Assembly (NCBI RefSeq): GCF_032452875.1
Contig: NC_083869.1
Coordinates: 75,262,501 to 75,326,500 of the forward strand
Origin: Bos javanicus
Lineage: Eukaryota; Chordata; Mammalia; Artiodactyla; Bovidae
DNA: 64,000 bases
Direction: 5' to 3'
How positions within the stretch are numbered: the stretch's first letter is position 1; every line of letters starts with the position of its first letter. The notes beneath the pieces are model-generated. The model worked only from the letters and a program-made list of their open reading frames with translations. It was not told where the DNA came from and did no database searches. The translations under genes and the position numbers were made by a program. This document shows positions 12,368 to 22,944 of this stretch, piece after piece.

Positions 12368-13505
12368 GTTGTTCAGTCGCTGAGTTATGACCAACTCCTT
12401 GCATACCCATGACTGCAGCACACCAGGCTTCCCTGTCCTTCACCATCTCTCAGAGTTTGCTCAAACTCATGTCCATCAAGTCGGTGATGCCATCCAACCA
12501 TCTCATCCTCATCATCCCCTTCCCCTCCTGCCTTCAATCTTTCCCAGCATTAGGGTCTTTTTCAATGAGTTGGCTCTTCGCATCAGATGACCAAAGTATT
12601 GCAGCTTTAGCATCAGCCCTTCTAATGAATATTTGGAGTTGATTTCCTTTAAGATTAGCTGGTTTGAACCCTTTGCAGTCCAAGGGACTCTCAACAGTCT
12701 TCTCCAACACCACAATTCAAAAGCACCAATTCTTCAGCGGTCATATTTCTTTATGGTCCAACTCTCACATTCATACATGACTACTGGAAAAAATCATAGC
12801 TTTGACTATATGGACCTTTGTCAGCAAAGTGATGTCTCTGATTTTTAATATGCTGGATATATTTATCATAGCTTTTCTTCCAAAGAGCAAGTATCTTTCA
12901 ATTTCATGACTGCAGTCACTGTCTGCAGTGATTTTGGAACCCAAGAAAATAAAGTCTGTCATTGTTTCCACTGTTTATGCATCTATTTGTCATGAAGTGA
13001 TGGAACTGGATGCCATGATCTTAGCTTTCTGAATGTTGAGTTTTAAGCCAGTTTTTTCACTCTCTTCTTTCACCTTTATCAAGAGGCTCTTTAGTTCCTC
13101 TTCACTTTCTGCCATATGGATGATATTATCTGCATATCTGATGTTGTTGATACTTCTCCTGGCAATCTTGATTCCAGCTTGTGATTCACTGAGCCTAGCA
13201 TTTAGCATGATGCACTTGGCATATTTAAATAAGCAGGGTAACAATATACAGCCTTGATGATGATGTATTCCTTTCCCAGTGTGGAACCAGTCTGTTCTAT
13301 GTCTGTTTCTAATTGTTGCTTCTTATTCTACATAGAAGTTTCTCAGGAGGCAGGTGAGGTGGTCTAGTATTCCTACCTCGTTAGGAATTTTCCACAATTT
13401 GTTGTGAGCCATACTGTCAAAGTCTTTAGCATAGTCAATGAGAGAAATAGATGTTTTACTGGAATTCTCTTGCTTTTTCTATGATCCAACAGATGTTGGC
13501 GATTT
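12368..13505 (-). mobile_element. BovB, 3' part of a rearranged copy
   Basis: Antisense BovB from near the 3' end to the RT motif A region ('gatgttggcgatttaat'). It is strongly diverged, with many frameshifts. Minus-strand pieces at 12771-12971 and 12990-13244 match the post-YADD region; at the YADD position the piece reads YADN. About 85 bp of unrelated sequence (13506-13591) then replaces several hundred bp of expected BovB before the next segment. Confidence 0.88.
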
Positions 13506-13591
13506 AATATTACAAGAGAAGTAGATAATTAATTGGTTAGAAGCATACATTCTTTGGGACATTTAACAATTTGGGGTAAGTACTCTAAAAG

Positions 13592-14197
13592 GTTCTTCTG
13601 TGTATTCTTGCCACCGTTTCTTAATATCTTCTGCTTCTGCTAGGTCCATACCATTTCTGTCCTTTATCGAGCCCATCTTTGCATGAAATGTCCCCTTGGT
13701 ACCTCTAATTTTCTTGAAGAGATCTCTAGTCTTTCCCATTCTGTTGTTTTCCTCTATTTCTTTGCATTGATCATTGAGGAAGGCTTTCTTATCTCTTCTT
13801 GTTATTTTTTGGAACTCTGCATTCAGATGCTTATATCTTTCCTTTTCTCCTTTGCTTTTTGCTTCTCTTCTTTTCACAGTTATTTGTAGGGCCTCCCCAG
13901 ACAGCCATTTTTCTTTTTTGCATTTCTTTTCCATGGGGATGGTCTTGATCCCTGTCTCCTGTACAATGTCACGAACCTCAGTCCATAGTTCATCAGGCAC
14001 TCTATCTATCAGATCTAGTCCTTTAAATCTATTTCTCACTTCCACTGTATAATCATAAGGGATTTGATTTAGGTCATACCTGAATGGTCTAGTGGTTTTC
14101 CCTACTTTCTTCAGTTTAAGTCTGAATTTGGTAATAAGGAGTTCATGATCTTAGCCACAGTCAGCTCCTGGTCTTGTTTTTGTTGACTGTATAGAGC
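13592..14197 (-). mobile_element. BovB endonuclease/RT-linker segment of the same copy
   Basis: Antisense BovB from the segment coding 'RWQEYTEE' back to 'tgttgactgtatagagc'. The minus strand holds a 160-codon open frame (13563-14045) covering the lysine-rich linker between endonuclease and RT. It is probably the same insertion as 12368-13505 with an internal deletion and filler. Confidence 0.88.
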
Positions 14198-14230
14198 GTC
14201 GGACTCGACTGAGCGACTGAACTGAACTGA
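14198..14230 (+). mobile_element. BovB/BovA 3' terminus joined in opposite orientation
   Basis: The 33 bp from gtcggactcgactgagcgac through the (ACTGA)n tail are plus-strand BovB/BovA 3' end. They abut the minus-strand BovB segment at 14197 without spacer. Confidence 0.8.
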
Positions 14231-14485
14231 CATGCCTATCTGGTTTTATTGAACTTGGATTGGACTGGACTCAGGTTGAACATGTTGCTGTTCTGACAGC
14301 AGCCCATATTTTAGTAACGCCCAAACAGAAAGTAGGGTGATACTAAGAAATATGTTCTCCATAAAGCTTGGAGACTACATCACCTACAATAGGTTTGTTT
14401 CTTTTGATTCAACCATAGTTCTTGGATTTCTTTGAAAATATTGTTAAACAATAACTTCCCATTTTCCAACCTCAAATCTCAGACT

Positions 14486-15104
14486 ACATCATACTTTTCC
14501 TGTGTATTGGCCTATTTTAGAAACTTCAAATTAGTGGAATCATGCAATATTTGTCTTTTTATGTCAGCCTTACTCCAGTTTACATAATGTTTTCAAGGGT
14601 CACATGTTAGAGCATGTGTTAGAGTTGCTTTACTTTTTAAGGCTAACCAATGTCCCACTATATGTACCACATTTTGCTTATTCAGTCTTTTGGTGGACTT
14701 TTTGTTTCCAACATTTGGCTGTTATGGCTGTTGTTGTAAATATTGATGTACATTTACCTATTGAAGCTCTGCTATAATTCTTTTGTGTTGATACTCAGAA
14801 GTGGAAATAATGGTTCATATCTTAATTCCATGTTTAACTTTCTAAGAAACTTTCATACTTTTCCAAGTGGCTGCACCCATTTTCCACTTTGATAGCTGTG
14901 TTTTAGGCTTCTAATTCTTCCACATACTCATAAATACTTATTATTTTCTTTTTGTTTTGTTTTGTCTTGGTAAATGAGAGCCATTCTAATAGGTGTGAAG
15001 TAACATCTCATTGTGGTTTTGATTTACATTTTTGTAATGACTTGTAAGGCTGATCACTTCTTTATACGCTTATTGACCATTTGTATTTCTTTTTGGGAGA
15101 TTTG
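14486..15104 (-). mobile_element. Old L1 (ORF2 region), antisense
   Basis: Diverged antisense L1 ORF2, following the typical order of the 'primates-to-ruminants' L1M pattern: 'tttccaacatttggctgttatgg', 'aagtggctgcaccca', 'taataggtgtgaagtaacatctcattgtgg'. It continues beyond the SINE inserted at 15105, to about 15380. Confidence 0.72.
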
Positions 15105-15310
15105 AGCTTCCCCGGCGGCTCAGATGGTAAAGAATCCCCTGCAGTGCAGGAGACTCCGGTTTGATCCCTAGGCTCGGGAAATCCCCTGGAGAAGGGAATG
15201 GCAAACCACTTCAGTATTCTTGCTAGAGAATTTCATGGACAGAGGAGCCTGGTGGGCAGTCCATGGGATCGCAAAGAGTTGGACACAACTGACCAACTTT
15301 CACTTTCATT
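15105..15310 (+). mobile_element. Bov-tA SINE inside old L1
   Basis: Plus-strand Bov-tA with head gcttccccggcggctcagatgg, inserted in the antisense L1. L1 sequence resumes after it. Confidence 0.92.
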
Positions 15311-15380
15311 TTGGGGGGAATTATTTATTCAAGGTCTTTTTTGTTCTTGTTCCTTTTAAAAAATTGGACTTTTGTTGTTG
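15311..15380 (-). mobile_element. Old L1 continuation
   Basis: Short continuation of the L1 interrupted by the Bov-tA (ttattcaaggtctttt ... aaattggacttttg). Confidence 0.6.
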
Positions 15381-15384
15381 TTTC

Positions 15385-15570
15385 TTTTATTTTTTTCAAA
15401 TTTTTGTCTGTGATGGGTTTTTGTTGCAGCATATGGGCTTCTGTAATTGCAGCCTGTAGGCTCCATTGCCCCATGGCATGTGGGATCTTAGTTTTCAGAC
15501 CAGGGATTGAAACTGCCTCCTCTGCATTGGGAGTAAGTCTCTTAACCATTGGACCACCAGGGAAGCCCCT
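15385..15570 (-). mobile_element. CHR-like tRNA-derived SINE
   Basis: Antisense. It resembles the cetartiodactyl CHR/ART2-type SINE: T-rich tail at the left, 'ccatggcatgtgggatcttag', 'accagggattgaaactg', and the tRNA-like head at the right ending 'ggaccaccagggaagccc'. A related copy lies at 41713-42009. Confidence 0.72.
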
Positions 15571-16002
15571 GACAGTCTCTCTTAAATTAATATCACTTTA
15601 ATGTCGATTGCACTAACTCTTCTCCTTTATAGCTCTTCCTTTCCCTTTTATGTTACTAATATCACAAATTACGTACATGTTGTACACTTATTAACATTAA
15701 TATGTAAATATTTTGTGCATTTTTCCCCAAAGTATTCATACATAGTTTAGTTGATTTTCTTTAGTTCTTTGTCTGTGTTTTCCTTTAGTTCTTTGAAAAT
15801 ATTTACAACAGCTATTTTTTAAGTCTTTGTCTATTAAGGACAGTTTCTGTCAATTTAATTTGAATCAGCCATGCATTCCTGTTTATTTGTACTCTATTTT
15901 TTTTCCAAAACTAGACTTTTGAAATTTTTAATGTGATATATCCAGAAATTAGATTCTTTTCCTTCTCCAGTGTTGCTGGGTTTTATTTGCTGTTGAAACT
16001 AC
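15571..16002 (-). mobile_element. Probable 5' part of an old L1
   Basis: T-rich diverged sequence. It ends with a pattern (ccagaaattagattctttt ... gggttttatttgctgttg) reminiscent of antisense L1 5' UTR. Weak call; it may be unassigned sequence. Confidence 0.35.
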
Positions 16003-16092
16003 AGTGTGCACTAAGTTGTTTCAGTCATATCCAACCCTATGGACTGCAGCCTGTCCAGCTCCTCTGTCCAAGGGACTCTTTAGGCAAGAATA
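16003..16092 (-). mobile_element. Truncated Bov SINE
   Basis: About 90 bp of antisense BovA body (cagtcatatccaaccctatggactg), cut off where the BovB at 16093 begins. Confidence 0.8.
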
Positions 16093-17192
16093 GGTTCAGT
16101 TCAGTTCAGTTGCTCAGTCGTGTCCAACTCTTTGCGACCCCATGAATTGCAGCACACCAGGCCTCCCTGTTCATCACCATCACATAAGAAGTCCAAAGTA
16201 TTAGAGTTTCAGCTTTATCATCAGTCCTTCTAAGGAATATTCAGGACTGGTTTCCTTTAGGATAGACTGATTGGATCTCCTTGCAGTCCAAGGGACTCTC
16301 AAGAGTCTTCTCCAACATCACAGTTCAAAAGCATCAATTCTTTGGCACTCAGTTTTCTTTATGTAACAACTCTCACATCCATACATGACCATGGGAAAAA
16401 CCATAGCTTTGACTAGATGGACCTTTGTTGGCAAAGTAATGTCTCTGCTTTTAATATGCTATTCAGGTTGGTCATAGCTTTTCTTCCAAGAGGCAAGCAT
16501 ATTTTAATTTCATGTCTGCAACACCATCTGAGTGATTTTGGAGCCATCCCCCGCCCCCAAAATAAATCTCTCACTGTTTCCACTGTTTCCCCATCTATTT
16601 GTCATGAAGTGATGGGACCAGATGCCATGATCTTTGTTTTCTGAATGTTGAGTTTTAAGCCAACTTTTTCACTCTCCTCTTTCACTTTCATCAAGAGGCC
16701 TTTAGTTCTTCCCTTTCTGCCATGAAGGTGGTGTCATCTGCATATATGAGGTTATTGATATTCTCCCAGAAATCTTGATTCCAGCTTGTGCTTCATCCAG
16801 CCCCGCACTTTGCATGATTCACTCTGCATACAAGTTAAATAAGCAGGTGACAATATACAGCCTTGGTGTACTCCTTTCCCGATTTGGAACCAGTCTGTTG
16901 TTCCATGTCCAGTTCTAATTCTTGCTTCTTGACTTGCATACAGATTTCTCAGGAGGCAGGTCAGATGGTCTGGTATCCTCATCTCTTTAAGAATTTTCCA
17001 CAGTTTATTGTGATCCACATAGTCAAAGGCTTTGCTGTAGTCAGTAAAGCAGAAGAAGATGTTTTTCTTGAACTCTCTTGTTTTTTTTGATGATCCAACA
17101 GATGTTGGCAATTTGATCTCTGGTTCCTCTGCCTTTTCTAAATCTAGCTTGTACATCTGGAAGTTCATGGTTCATGTACTGTTGAAGCCTGG
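16093..17192 (-). mobile_element. BovB, 3' half of the longest copy
   Basis: Antisense BovB from the (CAGTT)n tail through the RT. It is interrupted at 17193 by a solo LTR, and the same element resumes at 17963. The minus strand at 16752-17168 encodes the motif A region (DYSKAFDYVDH) and motif B (HQGCILSP), followed by a frame break. A CpG-to-TG change altered RQGC to HQGC. Confidence 0.93.
17189..17192. repeat. 4-bp LTR target duplication (CTGG), left
   Basis: CTGG, repeated at 17963-17966. Removing the LTR and one copy restores the continuous BovB sequence expected from other copies. Confidence 0.8.
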
Positions 17193-17745
17193 TGAGAGGG
17201 TAACAGGCAGGAAGGCCAAGGGTCTCCAAACGGAGGAAATAGCTTGCAAGTGTCAGACATTTTTATCTCTCTTAAGCGGCAGGAGGAAACAAACTAGCTA
17301 TATTTTTTTCCTTCCCTATACAAATTTAAAAGGAGGTTTCTCTTAAAATACTGTGTTGCCATAATGACACCTGGTTTCACCTAAAGTTAACTATTCTCAA
17401 ACCTAGAGATAACCAATGCATTTCTCTTATGCAAATGCTTGTCTTAAGCTATGCGAATGTACTATGCCTTTACCCCAAACTCTTGTCTTCAAGTCGGTTC
17501 CGCCTCTTGGCTCAGGTACTTGACAAACCAGTATTTTATACTCACATATTATTCCCCTAATCTATGTAAATGAAACTATTTGTATGGTGATCTGCCCTTC
17601 TTCAAGATTCAAGTTAATCATTTTGTGGCCCAGGATGGACCATTTGGTGGCAAGATTATCCCCAAATGCATCTTATGGGTGAGGGGCCTGGTGCCATTCT
17701 GAGTTTTAAGACATTCCTTTCTTTCATTAACAAACTGCTAGTGAC

Positions 17746-17752
17746 TATATAA
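17746..17752 (+). promoter_or_regulatory. LTR TATA box
   Basis: tatataa, about 90 bp upstream of the LTR polyadenylation signal. The position fits the U3 promoter. Confidence 0.6.
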
Positions 17753-17839
17753 CATCCAGCTGAAGTCTAGCAGTGGGGTACTCTTTCTGCCCCCTTCTGA
17801 TGCCTATGTCAGAAGCTTTCTCTATCTCCTTTATACTTT

Positions 17840-17845
17840 AATAAA
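17840..17845 (+). promoter_or_regulatory. LTR polyadenylation signal
   Basis: aataaa in the R region, followed by 'attacacaaaagctctgag', a block shared with the second LTR in the window. Confidence 0.65.
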
Positions 17846-17962
17846 ACTTTATTACACAAAAGCTCTGAGCGATCAAGCCTCATCTCTGGCCCCGGATTGA
17901 ATTCTTCTCCTCCGGGGGCCAAGAATCCCAGTGTCTTTGCATGATTCAACAACAACCTTTCA

Positions 17963-19505
17963 CTGGCTTGGAGAATTTTGAGCATTACTTTGCTAGTTTG
18001 TGAGATGAGTGAAACTGTCTGGTAGTTTGAACATTCTTTGGCATTGCCTTTCTTTGGGATTGGAATGAAAAGTGACATTTTCCAGTCCTGTGGCCACTGC
18101 TGAGTTTTCCAAACTTGCTGGCATATTGAGTGTAGCACTTTCACAGCATCATCTTTTAGGATTTGAAATAGCTCAACTGGACTTCCATCACCTATACTAG
18201 CTTTGTTCATAGTAATGCTTCCTAAGGCCCACTTGACTTCACATTCCAGGATGTCTGGCTCTAGGTGAATGATCACACAATGATAATTATCTGGGTCATG
18301 AAGATCTTTTTTGTACAGTTCTTCTGTGTATTCTTGCCACCTCATCTTAATCTCTTATGCTTCTGTTAATTCCATACCATTTCTGTACTTTATTGTGCCC
18401 ATCTTTGCATGAAATGTTCCCTTGGTATCTCTAATTTTCTTGAAGAGATCTCTAGTTTTTCTCATTCTGTTGTTTTCCTCTATTTCTTTGCATTGGTCAT
18501 TGAGGAAGGCTTTCTTACCTCTCCTTGCTATTCTTTGGAACTCTACATTCAAATGGGCATATCTTTCCTTTTCTCTTTTGCCTTTTGCTTCTCTTTTCTC
18601 AGCTATTTGTAAGGCCTCCTCACAGAACATTTTGCCTTTTTGTATTTCTTTTTCTTGGGGATGGTCTTGATCCCTGCCTCCTGTACAATGTTATAAACCT
18701 CCCTCCATAGTTCTTTAGGCCCTCTGTCTATCAGATCTAATCCCCTGAATCTATTTCTCACTTTCACTGTATAATCATAAGGAATTTGATTTGGGTCATA
18801 CCTGAATGGTCTAGTGGGTCTCCCTACTTTCTTCAGTTTAAGTCTGAATTTGGTAATAAGAAGTTCATAATCTGAGCCACAGTCAACTCCTGGTCTTGTT
18901 TTTGCTGACTGCATAGAGCTTCTCCATCTTTGGCTGCGAAGAATATAATTAATCTGATTTTGGTATTGACCATCTGGTGATGTCCATGTGTAGAGTCATC
19001 TCTTGTGTTTTTGGAAGAGAGTGTTTACTATGACTAGTGTGTTCTCTTGGGAAAACTCTGTTAGCCTTTGACCTGCTTCATTTTGTACTCCAAGGCAAAA
19101 TTTGCCTGTTACTCCAGGTATCTCTTGACTTCCTACTTCTGCATTTCAGTCCCCTATAATGAAAAGGATGGCTTTTTTTGTAGCCTAGTTCTAGATGGTC
19201 TTGTATGTCTTCATAGAACCATTCAATTTCAGCTTCTTCAGCATTACTGGTTAGGGAATAGACTTGGGTTACTGTAATATTGAATGGTTTGCCTTGGAAA
19301 CAAAAAGAGATCAATCTGCCATTTTTGAGACTGCTTTCAAGAACTGCATTTCAGACTTTTTTGTTGACTATAATGGCTGCTCCATTTCTTCTAAGGGATT
19401 CTTGCCCGCAGTAGTAGATATAATGGTCACCTGAGCTAAATTCATCTTTTCCAGTCTATTTATTTCACTGATTGCTAAAGTGTCGATGTTCACTCTTGCC
19501 ATCTC
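17963..19505 (-). mobile_element. BovB, 5' half of the longest copy (RT start, linker, endonuclease)
   Basis: Resumption of the copy split by the LTR. It covers the N-terminal RT, the lysine-rich linker (minus-strand frames at 17809-18345, 18355-18630 and 18603-18914) and then the APE-type endonuclease region (19078-19314, with 'SNAEEAEIEWFYED'). It reaches 'cactcttgccatctcc', close to the start of the endonuclease. Stops and frameshifts make it a pseudogene, but it is the most complete BovB here (about 2.6 kb without the LTR). Confidence 0.92.
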
Positions 19506-19573
19506 CTTCCCATTTATCTTGATGAATGGTATGAAAAGGCAAAAAGATAGGATACTTAAAGATGAACTCCCCC
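19506..19573 (+). mobile_element. Inverted 5' segment of the same BovB
   Basis: From about 19521 the sequence (gatgaatggtatgaaaaggc ... gaactcccc) is plus-strand BovB from upstream of the endonuclease, so it is inverted relative to 16093-19505. This is the layout of a twin-priming 5' inversion with a small loss between the two parts. The assignment rests on my recollection of the BovB 5' region. Confidence 0.65.
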
Positions 19574-20130
19574 TTTATACATGGCTTGTTTTGAATGTCT
19601 TAATTTCCCAAAGAATGTCACTCCAGCTTCTCTTCAGGCCCTTTACAGTATGTTGTATATATCTGCCTATACTTTCTTTTCCGGGCATCAGTAGGTTTGC
19701 ATTTCCCTTGGAGTTTTTATAAAAAGTGTGCAGTGCTTTTCCTGCTTGTGTTCCAAGTTATACAAAAGAAAGACAAGTCATTTAGTCTTGAAACTAGCCT
19801 CCTAGCAGGTTGCAACAGACATACAAAGTATCTTGCAAATAAGATTAGTTATTATCCCAAGCCTTTAAGGAAGAAAACTAGGAAACAGGTTGCTACTGCT
19901 CAAGAAGGAGGACTGCTACTCTGCCAGGAAGTGGTGGAACAGAGGGAAACCAGCATTTCACAAATGTTTCCTATCATTTTAAAGACTTTCTTTTTTTTTT
20001 TTTTCCTTCACTGGGCTCTTGCTTGGTGCTGCAATCCTTTATTGTTTTTGAGAGATTCTACAAAGTTGTTCAAGCAACTTTTGGTTGTTTTTTTAATCTT
20101 TCTGTAAAGGTACTAGAATTTGGACCTTCC
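19574..20130. other. Unassigned sequence
   Basis: About 550 bp. A 136-codon open frame at 19697-20107 shows no recognisable domain and runs across a poly-T tract. I do not regard it as a gene. Confidence 0.4.
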
Positions 20131-20300
20131 TAGTGAGCGACTTCACTTTCACTTTTCACTTTCATGCATTGGAGAAGGAAATGGCAACCCACTTCAGTGT
20201 TCTTGCCTGGAGAATCCCAGGGACGGGGAGCCTGGTGGGCTGCCGTCTATGGGGTCGCCCAGAGTCGGACACGACTGAAGCGACTTAGCAGGAGCAGCAG
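20131..20300 (+). mobile_element. Bov-A2 type SINE
   Basis: Second-monomer BovA unit preceded by the linker cttcactttcacttttcac and ending with the 'cgacttagcaggagcagcag' tail typical of Bov-A2. CpG-rich, hence fairly young. Confidence 0.88.
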
Positions 20301-21640
20301 TCTGCCATTTTGCTCAAATTAGTGTAAAGAATAAAATAGAACAAAATAATGATACAGAAGAAAAAGAAGAGAAGAATAAGAGAATGAAGAAGATTAGAAG
20401 GAGGAAGAGAAAGACTAACATACAAAAACTAGACCATTCAAAATAAAAGGGTGGTTTTTAGTTTATTTCCCATGGTTTTATTTAAACTGGTGAATTTCAG
20501 ATTTCTCAGAGTAATACTATCAAGCACCAGTTATTAACAAAATATATTCTAAGTATGTCTAGTGCCTCAACCCTTATCCCATTTTCTGTGAAAATTATTG
20601 TGATCTTTTTGCCATTTTTATTGGAATTAAGTCGGAAGGAGTAAAGCAAACTTCCAATTTAGGAAATATTAGTACAAAGACATAAGCTAATTTAACTCAC
20701 ACTAACAAGTTAATCAAGTATGAAAAAAATGCCTTATGAAAGAAACCTGTTGTAAAAAATTATGCTGAGAAACAATATTCTATCAAACATAGCCCAGTCC
20801 TTTTGTAGTTCAAGCTACCAAAAATTTAAGAGCAAAAGCTGGTAATGAAAAATATTCATATTCCACATATACAAATAAGAGATCTGGCAGATATGAAACG
20901 TTATGATTTGAAGATATTGATCGCATCTATCAATTAACATCAATGTAAATTCGGACCTGTATGCTATTCTATGCTGCTTTAAACCTTTGGGGCCACAATT
21001 TTATAATCCATTCCCAAAAATCTTCTACTCCTGCATTGCATTTGAGTTCTGAATTAGATTTTATATTTATGAAATATACTGAGTTGGAAGGGGTCAATCA
21101 GGATTACTTACTGTAGAAAAATTATGGGTTAGAGGCAATGTTATCTACTTTTCATATTTTGGAAGATTGTTCTTATATCAAACCTGAGAAAATGGACTGC
21201 AAACTGCATTTCATCACACTCCTAACATTACCTCTTAAGAGTCATCAAATTAAGGTTGAACAAAGAAGGCCTCTGAATATGGCATTTAGTTAGTCTACTA
21301 TCACTTGGTTATGTATGGCTTTAGTTGTCTCCTCTTGCAGAAGTCAATAAAATTCCCAGTCTCATCTAACTATGCTTTTTTGTCTCTTTCAAAGAGGCTT
21401 CACATGATGTATTTTGATCAAGTGAATTCATAGCAAATCTTGCTTATGTTCCCAGGAATTATCAGCCAAGATGTCCTAGACATACTATGATTAGGTGAAA
21501 ACTTAGATAAAATCTCTTTCTTACCCTCTTTCCCTAAGAGCAAGAATTTCTATATGGACACTTAGGTTCCATGAAGAGACAACATTTACTACATGGCCTT
21601 GAAGAAGTATCAAATAAGCATTTATTGCTCATCATAAATG
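20301..21640. other. Unassigned AT-rich sequence
   Basis: About 1.3 kb with a purine-rich (AGA-rich) patch near 20350-20415 and no gene or repeat I can name. Confidence 0.4.
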
Positions 21641-22190
21641 ACATATGTGTATATACACACACATACATAGACAGGTATACACACATTAGTTTATATGTGT
21701 GTGTTTAATATATATATATATATATACACACTGGTATGTATTGGTGTATATATTTATATTAATATACATGTGGTGTGTGTGGTATCTACTCATAATTAAC
21801 AATAAATACTTACTTGATAATTTTTAAGACCATGTTATAAATACATGCATATATATCTGTGCACATGCAAATATATGTATCTAAGTAGGTATTTGTATGT
21901 ATGTATGTATAGTACATATGTGTGTATGTATGTGTGTACATATGCATCTATCACTTCAGTAAAAGCCTCCGTTTAGGGTGTAGCACCCAAGCAAACATGC
22001 TCCAAAAGGTCAATTTTATATTCAGCAGATTAAACTTGACATTATTGTAAAAAACTTTTAAAATATATACATTATTTCCACATATATATATACATATATC
22101 TGTGCTTACAAATGTATATACATATACACACAATATTCAAACATAAATTTCCATATATTTTATATATATGTATGTGTATATATATATATA
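21641..22190. repeat. TA/TG/TACA microsatellite cluster
   Basis: Several short arrays of (TA)n, (TG)n, (TGTA)n and (ACAC)n, at about 21644-21780, 21850-21950 and 22080-22190. They alternate with ordinary AT-rich sequence. Confidence 0.8.
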
Positions 22191-22717
22191 AATTTGTTTG
22201 TTGTTTATCAGATCCTGCATTGCAGCTTATTAATATTCATAAAGTATTATGCTTTTAAGTCATTATGTAATCCAATTGAGAGTTAGTTACAGCAATTGCA
22301 TTATAGTATGATTTAAAAAATACAATACTTCATGAATGATACATGATTGAATTAATGGTATTCAAAGGAGGAGTGATGCCCATAAACCCAGGGAAGGTCT
22401 GTGGATGACATAGAATATGAACTATAATGAAAAGGTAAGGTGAAACTTACTCTAACCTCAGGGTGAGAAAAGGGCTGTAGGTAAGGGAATGGCATGATAT
22501 AAAGGCAAATGCTTAAAGTATATTCAGAGAGAAATGAAATGAGTAGCCCATCTAGAGTGGGTGGTTTACAAATAAGAGACATGTACAATGATGAAAATAG
22601 GAAAACCAGTCTCTATTACTTACAACTTTTCCTAATAGAAGAATCAAATTATTTTTTCAATAGAGTCATGATTACATCAACAGAATATAGGCATTAATAT
22701 AGAGTCACAACTTGCAA
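22191..22717. other. Unassigned sequence
   Basis: About 530 bp without a recognised gene or repeat. Confidence 0.4.
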
Positions 22718-22935
22718 GGCTTCCCTGGTGTCTCAGTCAGTAAAGAGTCTGCCTGCAGTGTGGGTGGCCTGGGTTTGATCCCTGGGTTGGGAAGATCCCC
22801 CAGAGAAGGAAATGGCAACCTACTCCAGAATTCTTGCCTGGAGGATTCTAGGGACAGAGGAGCTTGGTGGGCTACAGTTCATGGTGTTGCAAAGATTTGG
22901 ACATGACTGAGTGACTAACTTTCACTTTTTTTCAT
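22718..22935 (+). mobile_element. Bov-tA SINE with target duplication
   Basis: Plus-strand Bov-tA: head gcttccctggtgtctcagtc, B-box-like gggtttgatccctgg, BovA body and a 'ctaactttcacttttttt' tail. It is flanked by the direct repeat aacttgcaa at 22709-22717 and 22936-22944. Confidence 0.93.
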
Positions 22936-22944
22936 AACTTGCAA

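Larger units (their letters stand above)
17193..17962 (+). mobile_element. Solo LTR of an endogenous retrovirus (770 bp)
   Basis: Starts TG (tgagagggtaacaggcagg) and ends CA (caacaacaacctttca). It is flanked by the 4-bp duplication CTGG, a length typical of gammaretrovirus-like (class I, ERV1) integration. It carries a TATA-like box and a polyadenylation signal in the expected order. The R-U5 part resembles that of the LTR at 25123-25647. No internal retroviral genes are present, so this is the product of LTR-LTR recombination. It looks like a bovine BTLTR-type family, but the exact name is not confirmed. Confidence 0.88.

Noticed and set aside
15105..15175. tRNA-like sequence with A-box and B-box resemblance
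   Set aside because: It is the tRNA-derived head of a Bov-tA SINE; the cloverleaf is degenerate and BovA sequence follows. The same holds for the other SINE heads.
17193..17962. Possible provirus
   Set aside because: BovB flanks the LTR directly on both sides. There is no primer-binding site, gag, pol or env sequence, so only a solo LTR is present.
19697..20107. 136-codon open frame
   Set aside because: It crosses a poly-T tract, has no recognisable domain, and its composition matches surrounding non-coding DNA.
21641..22190. Possible origin or regulatory AT-rich element
   Set aside because: It consists of TA/TG/TACA microsatellites with no further organisation that I can support.
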